Positions 52,360 to 64,000 of a DNA stretch of 64,000 bases are shown piece by piece. Under the pieces are notes generated by a model. It was not told where the DNA came from. It did no database searches and saw nothing but the letters and a program-made list of their open reading frames with translations. Source of the DNA: Cellvibrio japonicus Ueda107 (GTDB lineage: Bacteria > Pseudomonadota > Gammaproteobacteria > Pseudomonadales > Cellvibrionaceae); contig NC_010995.1 in assembly GCF_000019225.1 (NCBI RefSeq), positions 4,286,501 through 4,350,500 on the forward strand. The letters run 5' to 3'. Numbering within the stretch: the stretch's first letter is position 1; the number at the start of each line of letters is the position of its first letter. The translations under genes were made by a program, and so were the position numbers.

Positions 52360-55300
52360 TTATTTTCCAACAACCTCAACCCAATAGCCCTTGTTGCGCG
52401 CCTGGAGTTTTTCGTTGTACATCGCCACAGCTTGCCAACCCGGCAAATAGAATTTACCGGCATAGCTGGCATTAAGGATAATACGCAGCGTCACACTGGT
52501 CTGGTTGCGATCCTGATAGCGGTAGGACCAGTAGTAATTGCGCCAGAGACTGAAATAGGCCAATACACGGTCATCGCGAATATCGAGATAATCCAAACCC
52601 TTGGGCAACTCTGAGCCCTCCAGGCGCTCGTTGCGGATTTGCCAGCCGCTGGGCATGACGGCCGTGAGTGCAATATCCTCCAGCTTGTCGTGGGGCAATT
52701 GATCAAACTCGCCGCGAATGGTTACCTCTGCCACAAAGTCGCTGCCCTGGGGTAATTGCTGCACATCAAGCGGCTGGTTATCCAAGGTCATGAAATTCAC
52801 ATCCATCACCAAACCATGGTTCACCGTCTCCTCGTGTAAATTGGCCGGTGTGCCGCGGTTGCTGACCAGCACCCGTATGGGTTTATCGTGATCATTGCGC
52901 ACACTGATATGTGGTTGCAGGATCGCCTGCCGATACCACAATTGCTGGCTGCTATGGACTTGCCATTGTTGCTGGCCAGGCTCACGCACAGCAAATTTAA
53001 TCTGGCCATCGCCACTGCCGTTTTGCGCCGCAAACTCACTCATGCCCAGCAGCGCCCAGGCAATACTTTGCGTTGAGTACCAGGCATCGGATGACAGCAT
53101 ATTGGCCACTTGCTCTGCAACCTGCCAGCTCAATTCAGGGTCGCTGTTCAGGCTGACCAGTGCAGCGAGCAATAAACCGCGGTCGCGCATATCCGAACCG
53201 TAGGTATAACCCGAATCGCGATAGGTCGGCAGGGTATCAATGACGGTACCGAAAATATCCCGGGCAGCGTCCTTAAGGCCAATGTGCTGATAGGCCATGG
53301 CCAACAGCCAGCGCGCGATCTGGCGATATTCACGGTAAGCCGGTGCTGCGGTTTGCGCAAAGCTTTCACGCAAACGGTTCATGGCGGCCAGCTCCGCCTT
53401 ATCAGCCAGGGCCAGGGTATAGAGGCGATAGGCTAATACCGTTTCATCGTAATAATTACCGTCAACACGCGGATTGCGCGCCGCACTGCGCTGGTATTTC
53501 ACCCAATTATTGAGCATACCGGCCGGCAGGCTGTAACCGGCGCGTTTGGCTTCCACCATGAAATGGCCTGCGTAATTGCTCGCCCATTCATTCACATAGG
53601 CATCGCCCGGCCAGTAGGTAAACCCGCCGCTGGCATGCTGGAATTGCGCCAGGCGTTTAATACCCGCTGCAATATTGCGATCGATTTCGGTTTTTTGCGC
53701 ATCGTCCAATGCCAGCAATTTATGCAGGCGTAATTGTGGAAACACAGCAGACGTGGTCTGTTCCAGGCAACCGTGGGGATACTGCACCAGGTATTCAAGG
53801 CGCTGGTCGAGATTGAGTGCCGGCAGGGTACTGATTTCCACATGGGCCTGGTTGGTGCCCGGCATACCATGTGCGCGCAGGGGACTTTCCCAGGTTTCAC
53901 CCGGTGCCAGCAATTTGCTCTCCCAGCGGGTGCCGGGTGAATTGGGTGAGCGCGAATCAATATAGATTTCCTGCTCTGCGCGTTCATTACCGGCCTGTGC
54001 ACTGACCTTGATACGCCCTTTGCCAATCCGGTCGTTTACCTTGAGCTGCAAATTGGCGATGGCATCGCCCGGCTCAGTGAAATGGAGGGAATCACTGCCC
54101 TTGATCACCGTAAACAGCTCATTGGCTTCCACCTGAATATCCACGGCCGGGATATTCGCCTCGCTGACAAAGACATTCACCGGCAGGCTGACTTCTTCAC
54201 CGGGCCCTAACACGCGCGGCAAGGTGGCAAACAGGGTCACCGGCTGGGTGACGGTAATGGTTTTTTCCAGGGTACCGTAAGCACTTGCTGTATCAGTGAC
54301 CTTGTGTGTTGCCGCGCCCATCGCGGTATCACCGGCGACCAGCATCACGCGCACCGAGCCCATATAGGGCGGCAGCTTCACGGCGTGTTCGCGCACCTCA
54401 CCCGCTTTAAGTTCAAAGACGCCGAGGAATTTCACCACCGGCGGGAAACGCCGCTCGCGCCGCTTGCGCTCTGCTTCCTGTGCGGCATCGGAACCACCAA
54501 TCGCCAACACACGTTGCAGCGATGCACCATAGCCGCCCACCACCTGGTCAAATAAATCCCAGGTGCGCACTCCCAGGGCTTCGCGCTTATAAAACACACC
54601 GTGTAAATCCGGTGCGCGGAAATTGGTGAGGCCTAACAAACCCTCGTCAACCAGTGCCAGGGTATAGGTCATGGTGCGCCCCTGCTGCTCGCTGACCTTG
54701 ATGTTGAATTCACTTTCGGGACGCACTTTTTCCGGTACATCCAGTTGGGGTTGTAACCGGGTTTCCGGGTCTTCCACCAACAGTGGCACAATGCCATATA
54801 AACGCATGGGAGCGTCGGCAACACGCTGTTGATGCGGCAGTAGTAAACTCAGGTTGACATAGACGTTGGGGGCCATAGCGCGGGTGATCGGGATTTGAAT
54901 TTGCGTTTGACCTGCCTGCAAATCCAGCCAGCGGCTTTCCAACACACGGCTGCCATTTTCCAGGCTGAGGAGCACACGCCCTTCGGTCGCATTGGGCAGG
55001 CTGATATTGGCAATATCACCCACCTGGTATTTTTCCTTATCGGCCGAGAGCATCAATTGAGTGGCAGCAGTGGCTTTGTTACCGCTATCCCAACTCCAGC
55101 CCAGGTATACCGTTTGGCTGGCACAATGGCCTTCACCCTTAACGCTCAGATCACACACACGAATTAAATGGCGGCCCCATTCGTATTTGCCTTTTTCCAG
55201 TTGCCAGTGAACGCGGCCGTGCTTGTCACTGCGCAGGGATTCGCTGACAACCGCGCGGTAATTACTGTTGTTAACATACTGGGCAAGGTTGTCTTCCTCT

Positions 55301-58032
55301 TCGTCCCACCACCAGCGCCAACCAATTTCATAGACATTAATGTCCAACTCGCGATCAGCCAGGGGCTTGCCCTGGGCATTCAGCGCCTGGATTAATACCG
55401 GATGATCCTGATCGCGGCTGATGGCATCCATATAACCACTGCCTTTGGCAATGTTGAGCCCCACCCAGGTGTCATAGGGACGCAACTCAAAGGGGCGCAG
55501 GATCGTACTAAAGTTGCCGCTCTCCTCGAACACTCGCGTCACAAATTGCGCAGTCAACATGCCCGGTGGCGGGGAAGACAAACTGACATTTACCGGAAAG
55601 CTGGCATAGCCCTGAGCATCCAGCTTGCCATCGAAGACTTTTTGCGTACTGCTGCTAAATTCGCGTACCGCATCGTCAAACACAAATTGTTCAAAACCGT
55701 CGAAGCGCGTAGTGCGCGGCAATAATTTTAATTCGCTATCCGCTTTCAGGTTTTTAGCGGTAGCTCCCTGCAGCCATTGCGCAAACAACGACACCTGCGT
55801 CGGCATCTGGCTTAATTGCAAGGGGTTGACTGCCGGGGTGAGTTCTACCTTGATGCGATTGGGCACCACCATTTCAATTTTTAACAGTTGATCAAAATAG
55901 CGGTTGCCCACATGCACCACAGCGCGGTAATTGCCCGTAGGTGCATTTTCATCGGTGCGCAAGTGGAAGGTATAAAAACCATTGAGTGGCTGCACATGGG
56001 TTTGGCTCAGGACTTTCTTGCCACTGGGATCAAACAAATCCAGTACCGCCGGATGGTTTGCCGGTAATTGCCGGGCTTTATCCTCCAGCACAAACGTGAG
56101 GTAAATATCATCACCGGGGCGCCATACATCGCGCTCACCATAGAGCGCGCCTTTTAATCCTCCGCGGACACGTTCGCCACTTACATCAAATTGGTTAGTG
56201 GGTAAGGCTTCGTTGTTGCGTAAACGCAAATAGCCCACCTGGTTACCCTGGCGCGCCTCCAGATAAAAAGGCACACCATCGGTGGTTAATTGCAGCATCC
56301 CGTAGCCATCGCTGGTGCCTGTGCCTATGGGTTGTTGTTGATAGTTATAGGCCGTGACCTGGACACCGGGCAATGGATTGGCCGAGGTTAATCCTGTCGT
56401 TACAACATGTAATTGATTGTCATCACCGCGCTTGGCCAACAGCCCCAGGTTGGACACAATAAAGTTGCGCGCCGCATTGGTTTCCGAGCCATAGGCGTAG
56501 TAGCTATCTTTACAGGGATTGTTGCGCTCACTGTAATTGTAATAACCCCGTGACTCATAATATTGCTCATACCATTGCGGTTGGCGTTCGCGCTCGTAAT
56601 AGTTTTCACCCTCGGTATTTTCCGGCATTTTTGCCACTGATTCAGACGGCCGCTGTTCATCACAGGAATAAATGGCGTTACTGCGATCAATACGCAATTC
56701 AATACGCACCAATCCGTCCGGGTGTTGCGCCATTAATTCTGTCAGGTCCAGGTTAAAACGCTTGGCACCACCGCGCGGCACTTCCGGTAAAGGATACACT
56801 TTGCGCCACAGGAAGCGGCCGGTATCTGTCGCCGCAATGGCGCTGGTCAGCTGATAATTCTGCAGGTATTGACCAACATTATTGGCGTAGACCTTAAAGG
56901 CAATGACCTGGACCGAATCAACACCGGCAGCTTCGAAGGGAACCGAAATTTGGCTGGCCGGTGGCAAAATAGCGCTGCTTCCCACAAAGCGAACCAGGGG
57001 TTTTGCCAGTTCCAATACCAGTTTCTGGTGATATTCATTGCCCAGGCTTTTTTGTTTTTTACTGCGGATATGGCTGCTCACCACCAAATCCATTTCACCG
57101 GATGAGGATTCCTCCGGGTAGTAGCGCAGGTTGCTGCCATCAACCACCACTGGCACCGCCTTACCCGATAAGGTCACCAAACCATTCAGGCTCTGGCTGC
57201 TATCCAACACATCTGAAAACTGGATTTCAATCGCGCTATTGGGCTCACGCACTACTTGTACGCCGGTAATTTGAAACGCTTTCTGTGCCGGGATGGCCAA
57301 TTGCCGCTCACCTTTTTCAGCGGAGCCTATCACGGCACCATTCCATTGCAGTTGCAATTCTCCAGCGGTTTCAGTGCGTGCAATATTTTCAAGGCGGAAG
57401 CTATTGGTTTTGCGATCCAGCTCCTGGCTCCAGACCAGCGGCTGCTCCTGGTTATCAATGCGCGCGCTGAGGATTTTCTTCACATCCTCAAGTTGTGCGG
57501 TGTCGTCGGTCACCAGGGTGCCGGTTAATTGCATCAGGTCTTCGTCGTCTTCCTGGATACTCAGCCCGTTCACCTGCAGATCAAAATCCTGTTTGATGGT
57601 GTGAACCTCAAATTCAAAATCCTCCAGGTCCGGGTCTATTCCCTGCAAACCGGCGGCGCTCAGGCGCACCCGAATCGGGGTATTGCCGGGCAAGCGCTCT
57701 GCCGGGGTAATGCGCAGCTCATTGTCTGCCACAAAGACCAGGTTGACCGGCGTTTTGATATCCAGGCTGACCTGTTTGCGCGCTACCGCTTTATTAACGT
57801 CATCGGCGCTGACAACCGGATGGGTAAAGCGGATAAACAACGGCGCCTCTGCTGCAATCCAGCGTTTGGGATAATCGGCAATATGCGCCTCCCAGCCGGA
57901 AGCCACAGTGTGCGACAGCTCCTCTTTTTTTTGCGCACTCGTATCGGTAGCAGGTGTGGCGCTTTTATCACATCCCACTATAGCCAACCCCAGCACCAAT
58001 ACTGCTAACCAGTAACGCCATTGAATCTGCAT
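52360..58032 (-). CDS. Bacterial alpha-2-macroglobulin family lipoprotein (YfhM-like)
   Basis: A 1890-residue periplasmic protease trap. It has a lipoprotein signal (LGLAIVGC) and many MG-type beta domains, with MG1-like segments early. The thioester motif GCLEQ has Cys1422 and Gln1425, so it can form the internal thioester that captures attacking proteases. The adjacent terpenoid-cyclase-like helical domain (FQHASGGFTYWPGD) follows. YfhM is usually next to pbpC; no such gene is seen here. Upstream lies the hsdR gene 43 bp away on the same strand, but a shared operon is doubtful. Confidence 0.93.
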   Translation of the reverse strand: MQIQWRYWLAVLVLGLAIVGCDKSATPATDTSAQKKEELSHTVASGWEAHIADYPKRWIAAEAPLFIRFTHPVVSADDVNKAVARKQVSLDIKTPVNLVFVADNELRITPAERLPGNTPIRVRLSAAGLQGIDPDLEDFEFEVHTIKQDFDLQVNGLSIQEDDEDLMQLTGTLVTDDTAQLEDVKKILSARIDNQEQPLVWSQELDRKTNSFRLENIARTETAGELQLQWNGAVIGSAEKGERQLAIPAQKAFQITGVQVVREPNSAIEIQFSDVLDSSQSLNGLVTLSGKAVPVVVDGSNLRYYPEESSSGEMDLVVSSHIRSKKQKSLGNEYHQKLVLELAKPLVRFVGSSAILPPASQISVPFEAAGVDSVQVIAFKVYANNVGQYLQNYQLTSAIAATDTGRFLWRKVYPLPEVPRGGAKRFNLDLTELMAQHPDGLVRIELRIDRSNAIYSCDEQRPSESVAKMPENTEGENYYERERQPQWYEQYYESRGYYNYSERNNPCKDSYYAYGSETNAARNFIVSNLGLLAKRGDDNQLHVVTTGLTSANPLPGVQVTAYNYQQQPIGTGTSDGYGMLQLTTDGVPFYLEARQGNQVGYLRLRNNEALPTNQFDVSGERVRGGLKGALYGERDVWRPGDDIYLTFVLEDKARQLPANHPAVLDLFDPSGKKVLSQTHVQPLNGFYTFHLRTDENAPTGNYRAVVHVGNRYFDQLLKIEMVVPNRIKVELTPAVNPLQLSQMPTQVSLFAQWLQGATAKNLKADSELKLLPRTTRFDGFEQFVFDDAVREFSSSTQKVFDGKLDAQGYASFPVNVSLSSPPPGMLTAQFVTRVFEESGNFSTILRPFELRPYDTWVGLNIAKGSGYMDAISRDQDHPVLIQALNAQGKPLADRELDINVYEIGWRWWWDEEEDNLAQYVNNSNYRAVVSESLRSDKHGRVHWQLEKGKYEWGRHLIRVCDLSVKGEGHCASQTVYLGWSWDSGNKATAATQLMLSADKEKYQVGDIANISLPNATEGRVLLSLENGSRVLESRWLDLQAGQTQIQIPITRAMAPNVYVNLSLLLPHQQRVADAPMRLYGIVPLLVEDPETRLQPQLDVPEKVRPESEFNIKVSEQQGRTMTYTLALVDEGLLGLTNFRAPDLHGVFYKREALGVRTWDLFDQVVGGYGASLQRVLAIGGSDAAQEAERKRRERRFPPVVKFLGVFELKAGEVREHAVKLPPYMGSVRVMLVAGDTAMGAATHKVTDTASAYGTLEKTITVTQPVTLFATLPRVLGPGEEVSLPVNVFVSEANIPAVDIQVEANELFTVIKGSDSLHFTEPGDAIANLQLKVNDRIGKGRIKVSAQAGNERAEQEIYIDSRSPNSPGTRWESKLLAPGETWESPLRAHGMPGTNQAHVEISTLPALNLDQRLEYLVQYPHGCLEQTTSAVFPQLRLHKLLALDDAQKTEIDRNIAAGIKRLAQFQHASGGFTYWPGDAYVNEWASNYAGHFMVEAKRAGYSLPAGMLNNWVKYQRSAARNPRVDGNYYDETVLAYRLYTLALADKAELAAMNRLRESFAQTAAPAYREYRQIARWLLAMAYQHIGLKDAARDIFGTVIDTLPTYRDSGYTYGSDMRDRGLLLAALVSLNSDPELSWQVAEQVANMLSSDAWYSTQSIAWALLGMSEFAAQNGSGDGQIKFAVREPGQQQWQVHSSQQLWYRQAILQPHISVRNDHDKPIRVLVSNRGTPANLHEETVNHGLVMDVNFMTLDNQPLDVQQLPQGSDFVAEVTIRGEFDQLPHDKLEDIALTAVMPSGWQIRNERLEGSELPKGLDYLDIRDDRVLAYFSLWRNYYWSYRYQDRNQTSVTLRIILNASYAGKFYLPGWQAVAMYNEKLQARNKGYWVEVVGK

Positions 58033-58075
58033 ATCAGTTTCCCTGTTTCAATTTCTTTCAATTGAGAATAATGCT

Positions 58076-61288
<3,213 letters not shown>

Positions 61289-61453
61289 AATCGGGGTTCC
61301 TTATAACCTTCGGGCCACTGATAAAGCAGCCTTATTCCGCTCCACAGCTTCTGAGGGGCGCGGTGATTCTGGTGTGATCAATATCATTGCACCATTAATA
61401 GTGTATTCAACACAATCAGGCAATCCCTCATGTTAGGTGACAGATTTACTACT

Positions 61454-61480
61454 TATAAGTGTGGTTTGCGTACACTTGTA
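61454..61480. promoter_or_regulatory. Candidate AbiEi operator
   Basis: TATAAGTGT and ACACTTGTA form an inverted repeat (8 of 9 pairs) around 9 nt, about 70-90 bp upstream of the abiEi start. AbiEi antitoxins repress their own promoter through inverted repeats, so this is a plausible site. Confidence 0.55.
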
Positions 61481-61547
61481 ATCGGCAGTATCATGTCAAC
61501 ATTAATAACACGTAAAGATAGTCTATTTGTTCACTTAAGAGGTCTTT

Positions 61548-62087
61548 ATGCATCAAACAACCGCCATTCAGCGCCTTGCAGCCTGCGATAAGACCGGCCG
61601 GTATGTTTTTACCTATAGAGACTTGGCCAAGATCTTTCCGGAAGACAGCGTCCGTACCTTGCAGGCCGGGCTGAAACGCCTGGTACAACAAGGGATTTTA
61701 ATCAATCCGGCAAAGGGCATTTATCTGTATAGCCTGTCCCGACACAAAGACAGCAATACCCTCGAACAGATCGCCAAGACCATCCGCCGGGGCGAATACA
61801 ACTACGTCAGCCTGGAATCGGCATTGTCCGAGTACGGTGCCATCTCCCAGATTCCGATAGATCGTTTAACGGTGATGACTACCGGGCGCAAAGGCGAATA
61901 TAAAACCTCTTTCGGCACTATCGAATTTACCCATACCAAACGCCCGGTTAGCGATATTGTCAGCAATCGCATCGATGTCGGCCGCCCGCTGAAACTGGCC
62001 AGTAAAGCTGCCGCCTATCGCGATTTAAAACGGGTCGGCCGAAATACCCATCTGGTTGAAGAGCAGGTTATTTATGAAGATCACTGA
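61548..62087 (+). CDS. AbiEi-type antitoxin (type IV toxin-antitoxin)
   Basis: A 179-residue protein. The N-terminal winged helix (RYVFTYRDLAKIFPEDSVRTLQAGLKRLVQQGIL) and a C-terminal antitoxin domain (YNYVSLESALSEYGAISQIP) match AbiEi. GAGG lies before the ATG. It overlaps the toxin gene by 14 nt. In type IV systems the antitoxin does not bind the toxin directly and it represses transcription. Confidence 0.9.
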   Translation: MHQTTAIQRLAACDKTGRYVFTYRDLAKIFPEDSVRTLQAGLKRLVQQGILINPAKGIYLYSLSRHKDSNTLEQIAKTIRRGEYNYVSLESALSEYGAISQIPIDRLTVMTTGRKGEYKTSFGTIEFTHTKRPVSDIVSNRIDVGRPLKLASKAAAYRDLKRVGRNTHLVEEQVIYEDH

Positions 62088-62994
62088 AGACGATTTTACC
62101 CAACTGGTCAATAAAGCCATGCAGGACAATAATGTCACGCATATGCGCCCTGTTATTGAAAAGGAACTGCTGCACTACGACATTTTGTTTTGCCTGGAAG
62201 ACAGCGGGCTTCTGGATAATCTGGTGTTTCAGGGCGGCACCTCGCTTCGCTTGTGTCGAGGGGGAAACCGTTTCAGTGAAGATCTGGACTTCGCCGGCGG
62301 CAAAGATTTTTCATCAGGTATGCTCAGTAAAATGAAAAATTGCCTTCAGGATTATTTGGGGAAAAGGTACGGCCTTGAAGTCCTGATTAAAGAACCTTCA
62401 ACCTTAAAAGAAAGTGCGGAATACGCCGAACTGAACATTGATAAATGGCAAATCTCAATAATCACCGCACCGGATCGAAAAGAGGTGCCAAGGCAACGCA
62501 TCAAAATCGAAGTTGCCAATGTTCCTGCTTATACCAAAGAAGCTGTACCGCTCAAGGTTAACTACGATTTTTTGCCGGACGGCTATGAAGACACCCTGAT
62601 CTTTACTGAAACCCTGGATGAAGTCATGGCCGACAAATTGGTTTCTCTGCCCGCCACACAAAGATATGTGCGCTATCGCGATATTTGGGATTTATCATGG
62701 CTAAAACAACAAGGTGCCGTTGTGCAGCCGGAGCTGGTCCAGCGAAAAATTACCGATTACCGTCTGACAGATTACCCCGACCGGCTTGAGTTGATGATCA
62801 ATAAAATTCCCGACATAGTTGCAAGCACTGATTTTAAAAATGAAATGAAACGTTTCCTCCCGACGGATGTTTATGACCGCACCTTGGGGAAGGAAAAATT
62901 TGAAGGTTTTTTGGTTAATACCGTTACGGGTTTGTTTAAGGAGCTTAAAAAAGCATTATCTGGGCAGCAGGTTGAACCTGAGTTCAGATTGTGA
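62074..62994 (+). CDS. AbiEii-type nucleotidyltransferase toxin
   Basis: A 306-residue nucleotidyltransferase; AbiEii toxins modify tRNA or use GTP and give phage abortive infection. The GGTS motif is at residues 54-57 and the metal-binding acidic pair at Asp70 and Asp72 (FSEDLDFAGG). The ATG at 62074 overlaps the antitoxin stop; a TTG-like extension to 62056 is possible. The pair forms a defence cluster with the divergent hsdR. Confidence 0.92.
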   Translation: MKITEDDFTQLVNKAMQDNNVTHMRPVIEKELLHYDILFCLEDSGLLDNLVFQGGTSLRLCRGGNRFSEDLDFAGGKDFSSGMLSKMKNCLQDYLGKRYGLEVLIKEPSTLKESAEYAELNIDKWQISIITAPDRKEVPRQRIKIEVANVPAYTKEAVPLKVNYDFLPDGYEDTLIFTETLDEVMADKLVSLPATQRYVRYRDIWDLSWLKQQGAVVQPELVQRKITDYRLTDYPDRLELMINKIPDIVASTDFKNEMKRFLPTDVYDRTLGKEKFEGFLVNTVTGLFKELKKALSGQQVEPEFRL

Positions 62995-63040
62995 TCTGTT
63001 CTGTATCTTTCTTAATTTGAATGGGGAAATACGTATTAAA

Positions 63041-64000
63041 ATGAATAGCATGGACTCAACTGATAACAATCAAAATATTACCGTTCAGGATTTTTCTGAA
63101 TGTGTCAACAAAATACCGTTGGAAGGACTAATAGCAACGGATTATCCTTTGATGGCTGAACATTTTCATAAAGAATCAGTAAAATCCAACAAAGAAAATA
63201 AAATAATTCACGAAAAAATATTTCGGTTGTTGTACGAAGCAGCCGGAATGATGCTGACACCGGGAAGCATTAATGAACCATTCCAACCTTTCTTTATCAT
63301 GCAAGGTCGTCGTTCTGCCATTCCCGATGATTTTACTGAACAGGACATCACATTTTTCTCAGAAATCGTCGATCAGATAACCAATCCCATACTGAAAGCC
63401 CGAATTGCCGATCTGCTATGGCACCTTCAGCGTCCGCGTAACATCCGATTTGCCCTGACAGCCATCGATTGTTACCGCTCAATTCCCCTTGAACGCGCCG
63501 GCTGGATCAGCGGCAACGATAAATGCTGGGAAAGAGCCATCAGTCTTTGTCGTATGCTTAAAGAGGGCGCAGGAGACCGTTTGGCCCAGATAGAAACTTC
63601 AATCCTGCAACGAATCAACACCGCCGTTATGGATGACGGGTTTCTGGCCTTGTGGCTGGCTGACCTTTTGAAAAGGTACCAACTTGCCCACAAGCAACAA
63701 GATTTAATCGCTGAAAAATTACAATCACTGGCAGAGAATTTTGACGGAGCAAATGATCTCCGTCGATCCCAGGATTATTTCAGGGCAGCCGCGGAATGGT
63801 ACAAAGCCGCACAGAATCAAGAAAAATATGCAGCGATGACAGTTGCATACGCTGAAGCCTGGATGAAAGAAGCAGAACAGCACGAGAGTCAATTGGTTGC
63901 ATCCGGCTTTTTTGAAAAAGCCATTCAGATATTGCGCTCCATACCCAGGCAGCAACGTCACGCACATAATGTCGATGGATTGATAACCAAGCTCCTAAAG
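63041..64000 (+). CDS. Helical protein of unknown function, partial (runs off the end)
   Basis: The frame is open for 320 codons from ATG 63041 to the end of the window without a stop. The translation is mostly helical and Gln/Glu-rich. Features include MMLTPGSINEPFQPFF, RIADLLWHLQRPRNIRFA and repeated Ala-rich helices. The layout resembles the N-terminal part of the large DUF4209-type proteins seen in defence islands, but this is only an impression. It lies 46 bp after the AbiEii stop on the same strand, next to hsdR. There is no strong ribosome-binding site. Confidence 0.6.
   Translation, partial: MNSMDSTDNNQNITVQDFSECVNKIPLEGLIATDYPLMAEHFHKESVKSNKENKIIHEKIFRLLYEAAGMMLTPGSINEPFQPFFIMQGRRSAIPDDFTEQDITFFSEIVDQITNPILKARIADLLWHLQRPRNIRFALTAIDCYRSIPLERAGWISGNDKCWERAISLCRMLKEGAGDRLAQIETSILQRINTAVMDDGFLALWLADLLKRYQLAHKQQDLIAEKLQSLAENFDGANDLRRSQDYFRAAAEWYKAAQNQEKYAAMTVAYAEAWMKEAEQHESQLVASGFFEKAIQILRSIPRQQRHAHNVDGLITKLLK

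Overview
The window reads as a chromosome segment of a plant-cell-wall-degrading gammaproteobacterium, most likely Cellvibrio or a close relative. The grounds are lipoprotein glycoside hydrolases next to TonB-dependent receptors, a SapC/cupin/flavin-halogenase set behind a second TonB receptor, and ordinary gammaproteobacterial genes (prlC-yheV, a ferric ABC transporter, a GGDEF protein). Most of the window is GC-rich. The block at about 16.4-27.1 kb is visibly AT-rich and uses different codons.

Layout. (1) 0-16.35 kb is a glycan-utilisation locus. A LacI regulator, a GH43 and a GH95 lie on the minus strand. A TonB receptor, a carboxylesterase, a tiny lipoprotein, a 1286-residue LamG-containing protein of unknown activity and a second GH43 lie on the plus strand. 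Two LacI-type palindromes sit in the divergent lacI/TonB-receptor region. (2) 16.4-27.1 kb is an AT-rich peptide-natural-product island. It holds a membrane-anchored M16 peptidase (divergent), a double-glycine-leader precursor, two SelO-like (protein-AMPylase fold) proteins, a HlyC-like acyltransferase, a C39-peptidase ABC exporter and a HlyD-type fusion protein. A 125-bp imperfect direct repeat of the 3' end of the GH43 gene brackets it. (3) 27.4-31.4 kb holds VapBC, a LysR regulator divergent from doxX and pirin genes, HigBA and a small membrane protein. (4) 31.4-35.2 kb is a TetR-regulated ABC drug-type exporter. (5) 35.2-39.1 kb is a FbpABC-type ferric transporter. (6) 39.1-45.3 kb is housekeeping: a lipoprotein, a FAH-family enzyme, a periplasmic-sensor diguanylate cyclase, a gamma-carbonic-anhydrase-like protein, prlC and yheV. 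(7) 45.8-52.3 kb is TonB receptor, SapC, cupin and tryptophan-halogenase-like. (8) 52.4-58.0 kb is a giant alpha-2-macroglobulin lipoprotein. (9) 58.1-64.0 kb is a defence-type cluster: a lone HsdR, an AbiEi/AbiEii pair and a partial unknown gene running off the end.

The most interesting part is region 2. Its gene set resembles class IIb (siderophore) microcin loci in having a C39 exporter, a HlyC-like protein and a large partner enzyme, but I see no siderophore-glycosylation or esterase genes. The two large enzymes keep the SelO ATP-site residues (Lys, Glu, Asn, Asp) but have Ser at the proposed catalytic Asp. The precursor carries a TonB-box-like segment shortly after its leader and ends in a CxxC motif. 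A working model, which is inference, is an adenylate-dependent modified peptide, trimmed and exported by the C39 transporter, that enters competitors through TonB receptors.
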